Assembly: GCA_913060895.1 (NCBI GenBank)
Contig: CAJXSN010000017.1
Coordinates: 1 to 48,273, forward strand
Reading direction: 5' to 3'
Length of the DNA stretch: 48,273 nucleotides
Source of the DNA: an uncultured Sphingomonadaceae bacterium
GTDB lineage: Bacteria > Pseudomonadota > Alphaproteobacteria > Sphingomonadales > Sphingomonadaceae
A program made the translations under genes and the position numbers. Shown piece after piece: positions 16,115-25,048 of the stretch; position 1 is the first letter of the stretch, and each line of letters starts with the position of its first letter. Below the pieces are notes generated by a model. That model was given only the letters and a program-made list of their open reading frames with translations. It did not search any database and was not told the DNA's origin.

Positions 16115-16693
16115 ATGTCGACTATACAGAATTCATCGGGCCAAAATCCCGGGCACCGCCATCCCGCCATTCGCGCCATTACATTGCTGGCTTGTCTGGG
16201 CCTTGCCTGCTGCACGCCGCCCGCTCCGCAGCCTACGCCTCCGCCGCCAGCCCCGCCGCCGGTTACAGTCACCCTGCCACCGTCACCAGCGCCGGAATAT
16301 GACAATTGGCTCGATGCACCGGCCAGCGCTGGCAACTGGACCTACCGCGACGGCGTATCCAGCAGCTTCGCCCTCTTCGGGGTATCCGGCGAAGGCGCAC
16401 GTTTCGGAATGGAATGCCGGAAGGCCGACCGCACCGTACGTCTGGTGCGCGCCGGATCGTCCAGCAATGCCGTGCCCATGAATATCCGCACGGAAACCGC
16501 GCAGCGCACGCTGACAGCGCAACCGTCCCCCGGCGGACAGGCGACAGTGTTTGTCGACTTGCCGGCAAGCGATCGCCTGCTGGACGCGATGGCCTTCAGC
16601 CGCGGACGTTTCGCGGTGGAAACGTCGGGTCTGGAACCGCTGTATATTCCCGCCTGGGCCGAAGTGACCCGGGTGATCGAGGATTGCCGGTAG
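16115..16693 (+). CDS. Putative lipoprotein, hypothetical
   Basis: 192 residues; ATG at 16115. The N-terminus holds a hydrophobic stretch (AITLLACLGLACC) with candidate lipobox cysteines at 27 or 32, followed by a proline-rich linker (PAPQPTPPPPAPPP) and a soluble domain beginning near DNWLDAP. The domain has GNWTYRDG, FGMECRKADRTVRLVRAG and a C-terminal EDC, suggesting a disulfide between its two cysteines. I recognise the layout as a common sphingomonad envelope protein but know no function. Likely exported and lipid-anchored; not certain because the lipobox is imperfect. Confidence 0.7.
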   Translation: MSTIQNSSGQNPGHRHPAIRAITLLACLGLACCTPPAPQPTPPPPAPPPVTVTLPPSPAPEYDNWLDAPASAGNWTYRDGVSSSFALFGVSGEGARFGMECRKADRTVRLVRAGSSSNAVPMNIRTETAQRTLTAQPSPGGQATVFVDLPASDRLLDAMAFSRGRFAVETSGLEPLYIPAWAEVTRVIEDCR

Positions 16694-16813
16694 GGGATAA
16701 CTGCACTTACCGCTTGCTTTCTTGCCCCATTGGAATCACATTCCTTACCGAGTTCTGCACAGAAGGCGGCGCTCGGCCCCCGGTGAAACGATTGGGGTCT
16801 GCTTCATAGCTTG

Positions 16814-16828
16814 AAAGGAGGTGATCCG
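16814..16828 (+). promoter_or_regulatory. Extreme Shine-Dalgarno: 15-nt perfect complement of the 16S rRNA 3' end
   Basis: GAAAGGAGGTGATCC is exactly complementary to the alphaproteobacterial 16S 3' end (GGATCACCTCCTTTC). The AGGAGG core ends 7 bases before the ATG at 16830. No other start in this window has more than a short SD match. Confidence 0.8.
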
Positions 16829-16829
16829 A

Positions 16830-16886
16830 TGTCTCATGGTTCAATAGCGAGGTCGGTGAAATCCCGTACGGAGCATATTCGGTAAC
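16830..16886 (+). CDS. Tiny 18-codon ORF behind the extreme SD
   Basis: ATG at 16830, stop TAA at 16884-16886, giving MSHGSIARSVKSRTEHIR. The peptide is basic (4 Arg, 1 Lys, 2 His) and serine-rich. It stands alone: no larger frame continues from it, and a GC-rich hairpin follows 60 bases later. It is not a typical branched-chain leader peptide (two Ile and one Val only), so attenuation of ilvE is unlikely. I have an impression of similar sequence in other sphingomonads but cannot check. It may be a translated small protein, or the SD itself may be the functional part. Confidence 0.5.
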
Positions 16887-16944
16887 ATTCTCTTTGCCGA
16901 GTAAGGCTTTGTAAGCGGCGTTTCATCGTCGCTGACCATGTTTT

Positions 16945-16985
16945 GGGGCGGTTCCTCGCGTAAGCGGGGGCCGCCCTATTCATTT
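16945..16985 (+). terminator. Hairpin terminator-like element after the tiny ORF
   Basis: GGGCGG (16946-16951) pairs with CCGCCC (16971-16976), extended inward by wobble and CC/GG pairs to about 11 bp with a 9-base loop. It is followed by TATTCATTTG, with a T6 run about 15 bases further on. The remaining 16986-17163 shows no gene and leads into ilvE. Confidence 0.55.
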
Positions 16986-17163
16986 GTGTGTGTTTTTTGC
17001 GGACGGATTGTTTGTTTGCCGCACGCCAACCGGTGTGCGTCCTCGGTGCTGTTTCGACACTTCGCGCCGGGCACTTGCGGGGTTCAAAGCAAAAATTCCC
17101 GCGAGCTACAAAAGCAAAGCTAGCTACCTTGCCTCAAACCTTCCCTGCCAGTAACCGCACACT

Positions 17164-18243
17164 ATGGAATTCACGCACACCCCCCACCCCTCGCCAGTCG
17201 ACACCGACACCCGCGCACAGATCCTCGCCGAACCCGGCTTCGGCAAGCATTTCACCGATCACATGGTGGTGATCGATTACGACGCGGAAAAAGGGGGCTG
17301 GTATCAGGCCAGTATCGGCCCGCGCGAACCCATTAGCTTGGATCCTGCAGCCTCCGTATTGCATTATGCGCAGGAAATTTTCGAAGGCATGAAGGCTTAC
17401 AAACAGGACGATGACAGCCTCTTGCTGTTTCGCCCCGAGGCAAACGCCGCCCGCTTCAACACCAGTGCGCGCCGCATGGCGATGCCGGAATTGCCTGAAG
17501 CACTGTTTCTGGAATCGATCCGGCAGCTGATCGCACAGGACCGCGACTGGGTTCCCGAAATCGAAGGCGGCGCGCTGTATCTGCGGCCTTTCATGTTCGC
17601 TTCCGAAGCGTTTCTGGGCGTGCGCCCAGCAACGCAGTACAAATACATCCTGATAGCCTGCCCCGTCGGTGGCTATTTCAAATCCGATGCACCGGCAGTA
17701 AAAATCTGGGTGAGCCGCGATTATGCGCGTGCGGCCCCGGGCGGTACCGGTGCTGCCAAAACCGGTGGCAATTACGCCGCATCACTGGTCCCGCAGGCCG
17801 AAGCGATAGAGCGGGGCTGCGATCAGGTCGTGTTCCTCGACGCGGTAGAGCACAAGTGGATCGAGGAACTGGGGGGCATGAACCTGTTCTTCGTGTTCGA
17901 TGACGGCAGCGTGGTTACCCCTCCGCTGACCGGTACAATTCTGCCCGGCATCACCCGCGACAGCCTGATCCAGCTGATCCGCGAAGAAGGCCTGCAACTG
18001 CGCGAGGAGCCTTACTCCATCGACCAGTGGCGCGCCGATGCGACAATGGGCCGCCTGACGGAAACTATGGCCTGCGGCACGGCGGCGGTCGTCACCTCCG
18101 TGGGCACAGTCGCAGGTCCGGAAGGCGAATTTTCCATCGGTGCCGGAGGCCCCGGCCAGCTGACCAGCAAACTGCGCGAGCGACTGGTGGGCATCCAGAA
18201 GGGCGCGGCGAATGACACCTATGGCTGGGTGACGAAGCTTTGA
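17164..18243 (+). CDS. ilvE: Branched-chain amino acid aminotransferase
   Basis: 359 residues; ATG at 17164. A PLP fold-type IV BCAT of the larger (eukaryotic-like, ~360 residue) class. Signatures: HYAQEIFEGMKAYK, FRPEANAARFNTSARRM, RPFMFASEAFLGVRP, and the Schiff-base lysine in GTGAAKTGGNYAAS (K199). EELGGMNLFFVF and GTILPGITRDSL complete the substrate pocket. It performs the last step of Leu, Ile and Val synthesis. trhO starts directly after its stop codon, so the two are co-transcribed. The ribosome binding site is weak. Confidence 0.95.
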   Translation: MEFTHTPHPSPVDTDTRAQILAEPGFGKHFTDHMVVIDYDAEKGGWYQASIGPREPISLDPAASVLHYAQEIFEGMKAYKQDDDSLLLFRPEANAARFNTSARRMAMPELPEALFLESIRQLIAQDRDWVPEIEGGALYLRPFMFASEAFLGVRPATQYKYILIACPVGGYFKSDAPAVKIWVSRDYARAAPGGTGAAKTGGNYAASLVPQAEAIERGCDQVVFLDAVEHKWIEELGGMNLFFVFDDGSVVTPPLTGTILPGITRDSLIQLIREEGLQLREEPYSIDQWRADATMGRLTETMACGTAAVVTSVGTVAGPEGEFSIGAGGPGQLTSKLRERLVGIQKGAANDTYGWVTKL

Positions 18244-19242
18244 ATGACTTTGCCTGAGCACACCCCCATCAAGGTAGCGGCCCTTTACCGCTTCACGCCC
18301 TTCCCCGAACCTGCAACATTGCGCGACCCTCTGATGGCGGCGTGCAACGAAGCGGGCGTAAAAGGCACCATCCTGCTCGCGCCGGAAGGGATCAATGGCA
18401 CTATTGCCGGGCCGGACAGCGCGGTCGATGCCGTGCTGGACCACATCCGCGCCCTGCCCGGCTGTGACAAGCTGGAGTTGAAGATTTCGCGCGCTGCCGA
18501 AATGCCGTTTTACCGCATGAAGGTTCGGCTTAAAAAAGAGATCGTTACGATGGGCGAACCATCGGTCGATCCCACGGCCAGTGTCGGGCGCTATGTTTCG
18601 CCGCTGGAGTGGAACGATGTGGTGGCCGACCCCGACACCATCCTGATCGACACCCGCAATGATTACGAGGTCGCGGCGGGCCAGTTCAAAGGCGCGATTG
18701 ATCCGCAAACCCCGTCTTTCCGCGACTTCCCCAAATGGTTCCGCGAGCGGCGCGACGAACTGCTTGGCCAGGGCAAAACGCCTCGCGTGGCGATGTATTG
18801 CACCGGAGGCATACGCTGCGAAAAATCGACCAGTTTCCTGCGCGGCGAAGGCGTGGAAGATGTCGTGCATCTAAAAGGCGGTATCCTGAAATACCTTGAA
18901 ACCGTGCCCGAGGATGAGAGTTTGTGGGAAGGCGAATGCTTCGTTTTCGATGAACGGGTAACGGTGAAGCATGGCCTGGAAACCGGCAGTTACGCCCTAT
19001 GCCGCGCTTGCCGCCGCCCCTTGGACGAGGATGCGCGCGCCCACCCGGATTACGTCGAAGGTATCTCCTGTGCCGGCTGCATCACCGAGCGCGATGACGA
19101 ACAGCGCGCCCGATATGCCGAACGCCAGCGACAGGAAGAACTGGCCGCCAAACGCGGCGTTGCCCATGTCGGCGCGGTGTTACCCGAAAGAGAACTGCGA
19201 GACGGAGGCGACTGGGAAAGCGAATGGGGGCCAAAATTCTAA
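18244..19242 (+). CDS. trhO: tRNA uridine(34) 5-hydroxylase, rhodanese-like (TrhO/YceA)
   Basis: 332 residues; the ATG at 18244 directly follows the ilvE stop. N-terminal acylphosphatase-like domain ([13 protein letters not shown]), a central rhodanese domain with [17 protein letters not shown] and the catalytic loop [12 protein letters not shown] (C186, C192), and a C-terminal cysteine-rich region (CRACRRPL ... CAGC), all typical of TrhO. Family members hydroxylate uridine at the tRNA wobble position using O2. The stop overlaps the ATG of the next gene (TAATG), so the two are translationally coupled. Confidence 0.92.
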   Translation: MTLPEHTPIKVAALYRFTPFPEPATLRDPLMAACNEAGVKGTILLAPEGINGTIAGPDSAVDAVLDHIRALPGCDKLELKISRAAEMPFYRMKVRLKKEIVTMGEPSVDPTASVGRYVSPLEWNDVVADPDTILIDTRNDYEVAAGQFKGAIDPQTPSFRDFPKWFRERRDELLGQGKTPRVAMYCTGGIRCEKSTSFLRGEGVEDVVHLKGGILKYLETVPEDESLWEGECFVFDERVTVKHGLETGSYALCRACRRPLDEDARAHPDYVEGISCAGCITERDDEQRARYAERQRQEELAAKRGVAHVGAVLPERELRDGGDWESEWGPKF

Positions 19243-19895
19243 TGACCGAACCCGCTACCGACCTCCCCATCCTCTACAGCTTCCGCCGGTGCCCCTATGC
19301 CATGCGCGCCCGGATGGCGCTGGCCATCAGCGAAACACAGGTGGAATTGCGCGAGGTAAAACTGGCGGACAAGCCCGATGCTCTGCGCGAAGCTTCGCCA
19401 AAAGCGACTGTGCCCGTCCTGCATCTCCCGGACGGTAGAGTGCTCGAACAGAGCCTCGATATAATGCGCTGGGCGCTCGCCAAAAATGACCCGGAAAACT
19501 GGCTGAACGGCGATGATACGAGTCTGATCGCACTGGCCGATGGCCCGTTCAAACATCATCTCGACCGCTATAAATACGCGGATAGATACACCGACGAACC
19601 TGACCACGGCAAAATGGATCATCGCGGTGAAGGCCTCGGCATCCTGAGCGATCTGAATTTCCGCTTGGCAGACCGCGCGCAGTTGATGGGCGAGACCCGC
19701 AGCCTCGCCGATATAGCGTTGTTCCCCTTTATTCGCCAGTTCGCCAATCATGACCGCGACTGGTTCGATGCCCAGCCGATCCCGCATCTGCACAGCTGGC
19801 TGGAAAGACACTTGGAGAGCGATCTGTTTACAAGCGTCATGACCAAATACACGCCGTGGAAATCAGGCGATGAACCGGTGATTTTCCCCGGTTAG
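19242..19895 (+). CDS. Glutathione S-transferase-like protein
   Basis: 217 residues from the ATG at 19242 (TAATG overlap with trhO); an ATG at 19224 inside trhO is less likely. The N-terminal thioredoxin-fold domain has SFRRCPYAMRARMAL, a glutaredoxin-2/omega-like active cysteine, then KATVPVLHLPDGRVLEQSLDI for glutathione binding. An all-helical C-terminal domain follows with SLADIALFPFIRQF. Likely a cytosolic glutathione-dependent reductase or transferase. Its stop overlaps the convergent LysR gene's stop by 4 bp (TTAG). Confidence 0.88.
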   Translation: MTEPATDLPILYSFRRCPYAMRARMALAISETQVELREVKLADKPDALREASPKATVPVLHLPDGRVLEQSLDIMRWALAKNDPENWLNGDDTSLIALADGPFKHHLDRYKYADRYTDEPDHGKMDHRGEGLGILSDLNFRLADRAQLMGETRSLADIALFPFIRQFANHDRDWFDAQPIPHLHSWLERHLESDLFTSVMTKYTPWKSGDEPVIFPG

Positions 19896-20794
19896 TCCGG
19901 ACACCGCGCCAATTGATCACGTAGCGCATCAATCAGCCAGCTGGTCGCCGGGCCCAGCCGCGTATCCCGCCGCCACAAAGCATTGAGCGCGTAGTCATCA
20001 CCGGGCTTCTCCGGCAGATCGAGGAGTGCCAGCCGGCCCTGCTCCAGATCGTCTGTGACCATGTGGCTGGGCATGTTGCCCCAGCCCAGTCCTTCTTTCA
20101 GCAGCGCGTGCTTGGCCGATAAATCCGCCAGCCGCCATGTGCGGGGAGCAAGGACGGAGAACTCCCGGCCTTGCGTCAGCGGGGACCGGTCGGTCAGCAC
20201 CAGTTGCAGATGTTTGCGGCTTTCACCCGGTGCGATGTCCGGCCCGGTCAACGGGTGGCCGGGTGCAGCCACGGGGACCAGAGCCACTTTCCCGATGGCC
20301 TGGCGTTCCAGTTCTGCAAAATCGCCCGGCACAGGCCCGCCGATGGCCAGCTGCGCCTCCCCGTTCAGCAGGCAGCCGGCGACTGCGCCCAGCGCCTCGA
20401 CATGCAAGCGCAGCGCCACCGTGGGGAACATGGCGAAAAATTCGTTCAGCACCTTTGCGGTGACATCACCGGGCATCATTACGTCCACCACCAGCGAAAT
20501 CTCGCTTTCCAGCCCAGCCTGCATGCTGCGCGCCTTGGCCAGAAGGGCATCCGCCTGATCCGCCACGGCCCGTGCCTCGGGCAGAAGGCCCCTCCCCGCA
20601 ACCGTCAGCACCGGTTTTCGGGAGCCTTCACGCGCAAACAGCGTCACACCCAGCTGCGCCTCCATCTGGGTAATGCCGTAGCTGATCGCGGAAACCGCGC
20701 GGCCCATGCGCCGGGCTGCCGCACCAAAGCTGCCTTCTTCCTCTACGCAGAGGAATATGCGGATCTGGTCCAAAGTCGGATCGGCCACGCTCAC
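19892..20794 (-). CDS. LysR-family regulator divergent from pirin/azoR
   Basis: 300 residues, standard LTTR length, starting at a GTG (20794). N-terminal HTH in SFGAAARRMGRAVSAISYGITQMEAQLG; C-terminal effector domain with LVVDVMMPGD and LLKEGLGWGNMPSHMV, the latter like quinone- or redox-responsive LTTRs. It is divergent from the pirin gene with a 99-bp shared region (20795-20893), the usual arrangement for a LysR regulator and its target. I infer control of pirin and azoR by a quinone or electrophile signal. Confidence 0.85.
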   Translation of the reverse strand: MSVADPTLDQIRIFLCVEEEGSFGAAARRMGRAVSAISYGITQMEAQLGVTLFAREGSRKPVLTVAGRGLLPEARAVADQADALLAKARSMQAGLESEISLVVDVMMPGDVTAKVLNEFFAMFPTVALRLHVEALGAVAGCLLNGEAQLAIGGPVPGDFAELERQAIGKVALVPVAAPGHPLTGPDIAPGESRKHLQLVLTDRSPLTQGREFSVLAPRTWRLADLSAKHALLKEGLGWGNMPSHMVTDDLEQGRLALLDLPEKPGDDYALNALWRRDTRLGPATSWLIDALRDQLARCPD

Positions 20795-20893
20795 TGTTCT
20801 GATTTTCCGAACATCTTAGCCTATTTTATCAGACTTTTCCATTCACCATGCAACTCCTATTTCCCTCCCAGACACACAATAGGAAAACCTCCC

Positions 20894-21607
20894 ATGATCG
20901 AACTTCGCCCCTTTCATACTCTGGGTTCCGCCAATCACGGCTGGCTTGATGCCCACCACCATTTCTCCTTCGCCGGATATCACGATCCGTCGCGGATGAA
21001 CTGGGGCGCGCTGCGCGTCTGGAACGATGATACGATTGCCGCCGACAGCGGCTTTCCACCCCATCCGCACAACGACATGGAAATCATCACCTATGTCCGC
21101 ACCGGCGCCATCACCCACCGTGACAGCATGGGTAATGAAGGCCGCACCGAAGCGGGCGATGTGCAGGTGATGAGCGCGGGCAGCGGCGTGCGGCATTCGG
21201 AATGGAACAAGGAAACGGAAGACACCACGCTGTTCCAGCTCTGGATCATCCCAAGCGAACGCGGCGGTGAACCCGGATGGGGCGCGGCCAGGTTCCCCAA
21301 GGGGGACCGTTCCGGCGCATTCGTTCCGCTCGCCAGCAGCCCGGCAAACGACAGCGATGCAGCGAAAGGCGCGCTGCCCATCCGTACCGATGCCCGCGTT
21401 CTGGGCGCTACGGTAAAGGCTGGGGCTAGCGTCACCTACACGCCGCGCGATCCCTCCCGCCATCTTTATCTGGTGCCCGCCACCGGCAAGGTGCGTGTCG
21501 AGGACGTGGAAGCCAGCGCCCGCGACGGCGTGGCCATTACCGACCAGCCAGGCATCACCATCACTGCATTGGAGGACAGCGAACTCGTCCTCGTCGATGC
21601 TGCCTGA
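20894..21607 (+). CDS. Pirin family protein (YhaK-like)
   Basis: 237 residues from the ATG at 20894 with AGGAAAACC upstream. Cupin metal site in the first domain: FPPHPHNDMEIITYVRTGAITHRDSMGNEG pattern (His and Glu ligands around residues 58-65, His near 76) and SAGSGVRHSEWNKE. The second cupin domain is degenerate. Bacterial pirins of this class can have quercetinase or redox-sensing activity. First gene of a two-gene unit with azoR (24-bp gap), divergent from the LysR gene. Confidence 0.9.
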   Translation: MIELRPFHTLGSANHGWLDAHHHFSFAGYHDPSRMNWGALRVWNDDTIAADSGFPPHPHNDMEIITYVRTGAITHRDSMGNEGRTEAGDVQVMSAGSGVRHSEWNKETEDTTLFQLWIIPSERGGEPGWGAARFPKGDRSGAFVPLASSPANDSDAAKGALPIRTDARVLGATVKAGASVTYTPRDPSRHLYLVPATGKVRVEDVEASARDGVAITDQPGITITALEDSELVLVDAA

Positions 21608-21631
21608 CACTTCCCTTACGGAGACATTTCC

Positions 21632-22225
21632 ATGACCAATATCCTGCACATCACCGCCAGCATCCGCGGTGAAGAATCTGTCAGCACCGATCTGGGGCTG
21701 CGCATCGTGGAGAGCCTAAGGGCTAAAGACGGTGCGGCGGTCGTCACCCGCGATCTGGCGCAGAACGATCTGCCCTTCGTCGATGCAGACCGCTTTGCCG
21801 CCAATCTTGCGCCCCATGCGAACCGCAGCGAAGCGCAGCACGAACTGGCCGCGATCGCCGACACCCTGATCGAGGAATTGCAGGAGGCCGATGTAATTGT
21901 TTTCAGTACGCCGATCTACAATTTCACCATGCCTGCCAGTGTGAAAGCCTGGGCCGATCTGGTCGCCCGCGCCGGCACCACATTCGAATACACCGCCGAA
22001 GGCCCGAAGGGTAAACTGACCGGAAAGAAAGCCTATCTCGCAATCGCCAGCGGCGGCACACCTGTGGGCAGCGAGGTGGACTTCATGTCGCCGTGGTTGA
22101 AATTCTTCCTCGGCTTTCTGGGCGTTCATGATGTTGAATATGTCGCGGCCGACGGGATTTTGGGCGAAGGCGGCGAGGAGACAATCGCTGCGGCCAAGGA
22201 GAAGGCCGGGATGCTGGCGAAGTAA
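21632..22225 (+). CDS. azoR: FMN-dependent NADH:azo/quinone oxidoreductase
   Basis: 197 residues; ATG at 21632 with ACGGAGA ribosome binding site. Flavodoxin-like fold: HITASIRGEESVST phosphate loop for FMN, FSTPIYNFTMPASVKAWADLVARAGTTFEYT (pattern around residues 91-120, central to AzoR), and AIASGGTPVG. It reduces quinones to hydroquinones by two electrons, and azo dyes. It is downstream of the pirin gene in a LysR-linked module. Confidence in family is high; the substrate is inferred. Confidence 0.93.
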   Translation: MTNILHITASIRGEESVSTDLGLRIVESLRAKDGAAVVTRDLAQNDLPFVDADRFAANLAPHANRSEAQHELAAIADTLIEELQEADVIVFSTPIYNFTMPASVKAWADLVARAGTTFEYTAEGPKGKLTGKKAYLAIASGGTPVGSEVDFMSPWLKFFLGFLGVHDVEYVAADGILGEGGEETIAAAKEKAGMLAK

Positions 22226-22413
22226 TCCTTCGCTCTAGCAGCAACCCGAGGTGGTGGGGGTACGGCATCTAACGAAAGCCTGCCCCTACGCGGCTCGCAG
22301 CAGGTTCCGCTATTGGCGATCGTTCATGAAACGACGAACGACCGAGATTGGGGGTGGGAAGTAGACATTCAGTCCGCAATCTCGTTCGCCCATCCTCGCT
22401 CTGTAAGGTCCGG

Positions 22414-22872
22414 CTAGTCTTCACGGAACTCTGTGTCGAAGTCTGGCTCCCAAGGAAATATCCCAGCCCTGTCTGGCCAAACGATTTGCAGGCAGGGGAA
22501 ATCATCGCCGCCGTAGAACCAGCGGCTCCAGCCGAGCAAATCTCGGTAGTGCTTCCTGGCGACGAGGAAGGCGTAGGCGGGTAGATTGGCAAAGACGGCA
22601 TCCGTTCGCTCACCAAGGGGCAAGGTTTTTCCTGCCTTGGCATCGCGGAAGAGGTCGCCGAATACATCGTGAGCGATGTCGTCCTTCATGCTAAAAATGA
22701 TGACCTCAGGCTGGCTCGCGTTCACCCAAAAGCCCGTGGTGAATGAGAAGCCGGGACCTTCATCGTCGCCGAAAACACTCGTCCGAAACCAACCAAGCTC
22801 CCTTACTTTGGCGACGAAAGACTGTTCGCCATCATCGAGCACATCTGGTGGAGCATCCAAGGCTGTTCGCAT
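22414..22872 (-). CDS. DUF4262 domain protein
   Basis: 152 residues; ATG at 22872. Pattern FSFTTGFWVNASQPEVIIFSMKDDIAHDVFGDLF matches the DUF4262 family (YTxGL...PE ... core). A second block YRDLLGWSRWFYGGDDFPCLQIVWPD matches the usual end of the domain. No membrane segment. Base composition looks lower in GC than the neighbours and the gene sits alone between azoR and nadE, so horizontal gain is possible. Function unknown. The spacer 22226-22413 shows no gene I can support. Confidence 0.75.
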   Translation of the reverse strand: MRTALDAPPDVLDDGEQSFVAKVRELGWFRTSVFGDDEGPGFSFTTGFWVNASQPEVIIFSMKDDIAHDVFGDLFRDAKAGKTLPLGERTDAVFANLPAYAFLVARKHYRDLLGWSRWFYGGDDFPCLQIVWPDRAGIFPWEPDFDTEFRED

Positions 22873-22940
22873 CCACCAAACCTAGGCCGCTGACCTGATG
22901 TCCGCAACCGGGTCGTAAGCTGACAATCCGCTTTCAAGAG

Positions 22941-25004
22941 CTACTCCGGCACCTTCGCCTTCAATTCGTCCAGCCACACACCGGCCACCGCGTCGCTCGG
23001 CGCACGCCAGTCGCCGCGGGGGGACAGTGCGCCGCCGCTGGTGACTTTGGGGCCGTTGGGCATGGCGCTGCGTTTGAACTGGCTGAACTGGAAGAAGCGC
23101 CAGAGGAATTTCTCCAGCCATTCGCGGATCACCGGCAGATCGTATTCGTTGCGGCGATCCTGAGGGAATTCCATCGGCCACACGCCGGACTGCGCATCCT
23201 TCCACGCGTGATAGGCCAAAAACGCCACATGGCTGGGCCGCTGGCCGTATCGCAGGATGTGGTGGAGGAAGAAGTCGTTCAGCTCATACGGGCCGATCAG
23301 GCCCTCCGTGCTCTGGATTTCGCCGTCTTCGCCTTCGGGCACCAGTTCCGGGCTGATTTCGGTATCGAGCACTGCGTCGAGCGCCTTGTCGCAGCCCGGA
23401 TCGAACTGGTCGGTCCGTTCGGCCCAGCGGATCAGGTACTGGATCAGTGTCTTGGGTACGCCGGAATTGACCCCGTAATGGCTCATCTGGTCGCCCACAC
23501 CGTAAGTGCACCAGCCCAGCGCCAGTTCGCTCAGGTCGCCTGTGCCGATGACGAAGCCGTTATGCTGCCCCGCCAGCCGGAACAGGTAATCGGTGCGAAG
23601 GCCCGCCTGCACATTTTCGAACGTGGTGTCGTAAACCGGCTCTCCGTTCGCAAACGCATGGCCGATATTTTCCAGCATCAGGCGCGCGGTAGGGCGGATG
23701 TCGATTTCCTCCGCCGTAATACCTGTTGCGTCCATCAGCTTCCATGCGTTGGACTTCGTGCCGTCGGATGTACCAAAGCCTGGCATGGTGTAGCCGCGGA
23801 TGGTGGTGCGCGGCAGGCCCAGCTTGTCGCACGCCTTTGCCGCCACCAGCAGTGCCTGCGTGGAATCCAGCCCGCCGGAGATACCGATGACGAGAGACTT
23901 GGGCTTGGTCGCCTGCATCCGGCGCATCAGGCCATCGACCTGGATGTTGAACGCCTCGTAGCAATCCTCGTCCAGCTTTTCCGGCCGGTTGGGTACAAAC
24001 GGAAAACGGCGGACGGCGCGGCGCAGGCCGATATCGCCGCCCTGATAGCGGTGAGTGAACTCGATCCGGCGGAAATATTCGTCCGGCCGGCCGGCATACT
24101 CCGCGCCGTCGTTGAATGTGCCGTTGCGCATGCGTTCGGACAGGATGCGCTGCGTGTCGATATCGGTCACGCACAGTTCGGGATTAAGATCGAAGCGCAC
24201 GCTTTCGACCATCAGCTCGCCCATTTCATAAACCATGCCCTGCCCGTCCCACGCCAGATCGGTGGTGCTTTCCCCGTGTCCGCTGGCGGAATAGGCGTAG
24301 GCGCAGATCGAGCGGTTTGAACTGGCGCGGCACAGCAAATGCCGATCGTCGCTGCGCCCGATGGTGATGGGCGAGGCAGACAGGTTGCACAGGATCGTAG
24401 CCCCCGCCAGCGCCGCAAGTGTGCCGGGAGGCTGCGGTGCCCAGAAATCCTCGCAAATTTCCAGCCCGAAGGTAAATCCGTGCAGGTTTTCGGCGGCGAA
24501 CACCAGATCGGTACCGAAGGGCACGTCCTGACCGTTCAACCGGATTTCCAGCCCCTGAATATTGTGCCCGCGCGCGAAATAGCGTTTTTCGTAAAATTCG
24601 CGGTAATTGGGCAGGAAGCTTTTCGGCACTACGCCCAGCAGACGGCCATGCGCGATAGCCAGCGCACAATTGTAGATACGGCCGCTTCTCCGCAATGCCG
24701 CACCTATAATCAGCACCGGGCTTAGGTTCTCCGATGCGGCAACAATTTCAGCCACCGCAGTCTCTGTCGCATCCAGCAGCGCCTGCTGCAGATGCAGATC
24801 ATCCAGGGCGTAGGATGTCAGGCATAGTTCGGGATAGACCAGCAAATCGACATTCTGATCGTCCGCCGCCTGCGCCTGTTCGATGATAGCCTGTGTGTTG
24901 AACGCAATATCTGCCGTCCGAACACTTGGTGTACTGGTTGCCACCCGCACGAAGCCGTGGCTGTGCATATCGAAAAAGGGGTGCTTGCTGCTGCCTGTCG
25001 CCAA
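22941..25004 (-). CDS. nadE: Glutamine-dependent NAD+ synthase
   Basis: 687 residues from a TTG at 25004, chosen because AAGGA lies 7 bases upstream; an ATG at 24968 is the alternative. N-terminal nitrilase-type glutaminase domain with the catalytic triad E59 (YPELCL), K128 (VPKSFLPNY) and C184 (LEICEDFW). C-terminal ATP-pyrophosphatase synthetase domain with SGGLDS (376-381). The enzyme amidates nicotinic acid adenine dinucleotide with glutamine-derived ammonia. It lies 44 bp downstream of topoisomerase IB, same strand. Confidence 0.94.
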   Translation of the reverse strand: MATGSSKHPFFDMHSHGFVRVATSTPSVRTADIAFNTQAIIEQAQAADDQNVDLLVYPELCLTSYALDDLHLQQALLDATETAVAEIVAASENLSPVLIIGAALRRSGRIYNCALAIAHGRLLGVVPKSFLPNYREFYEKRYFARGHNIQGLEIRLNGQDVPFGTDLVFAAENLHGFTFGLEICEDFWAPQPPGTLAALAGATILCNLSASPITIGRSDDRHLLCRASSNRSICAYAYSASGHGESTTDLAWDGQGMVYEMGELMVESVRFDLNPELCVTDIDTQRILSERMRNGTFNDGAEYAGRPDEYFRRIEFTHRYQGGDIGLRRAVRRFPFVPNRPEKLDEDCYEAFNIQVDGLMRRMQATKPKSLVIGISGGLDSTQALLVAAKACDKLGLPRTTIRGYTMPGFGTSDGTKSNAWKLMDATGITAEEIDIRPTARLMLENIGHAFANGEPVYDTTFENVQAGLRTDYLFRLAGQHNGFVIGTGDLSELALGWCTYGVGDQMSHYGVNSGVPKTLIQYLIRWAERTDQFDPGCDKALDAVLDTEISPELVPEGEDGEIQSTEGLIGPYELNDFFLHHILRYGQRPSHVAFLAYHAWKDAQSGVWPMEFPQDRRNEYDLPVIREWLEKFLWRFFQFSQFKRSAMPNGPKVTSGGALSPRGDWRAPSDAVAGVWLDELKAKVPE

Positions 25005-25048
25005 AACCGAAAATCCTTATATGGCCGTTGGACCGGCCTAGCCGCTTC

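Noticed and set aside
16814-16828. Fragment of a 16S rRNA gene
   Set aside because: It is the complement of the 16S end in SD orientation, with an ATG at the right distance and no further rRNA similarity on either side.
16830-17163. Leader-peptide attenuator for ilvE
   Set aside because: The tiny ORF has few Ile/Val and no Leu codons, and about 190 bp separate the hairpin from ilvE.
23208-24320. 370-codon ORF opposite nadE
   Set aside because: nadE carries all catalytic motifs; the opposite frame is open only by codon bias.
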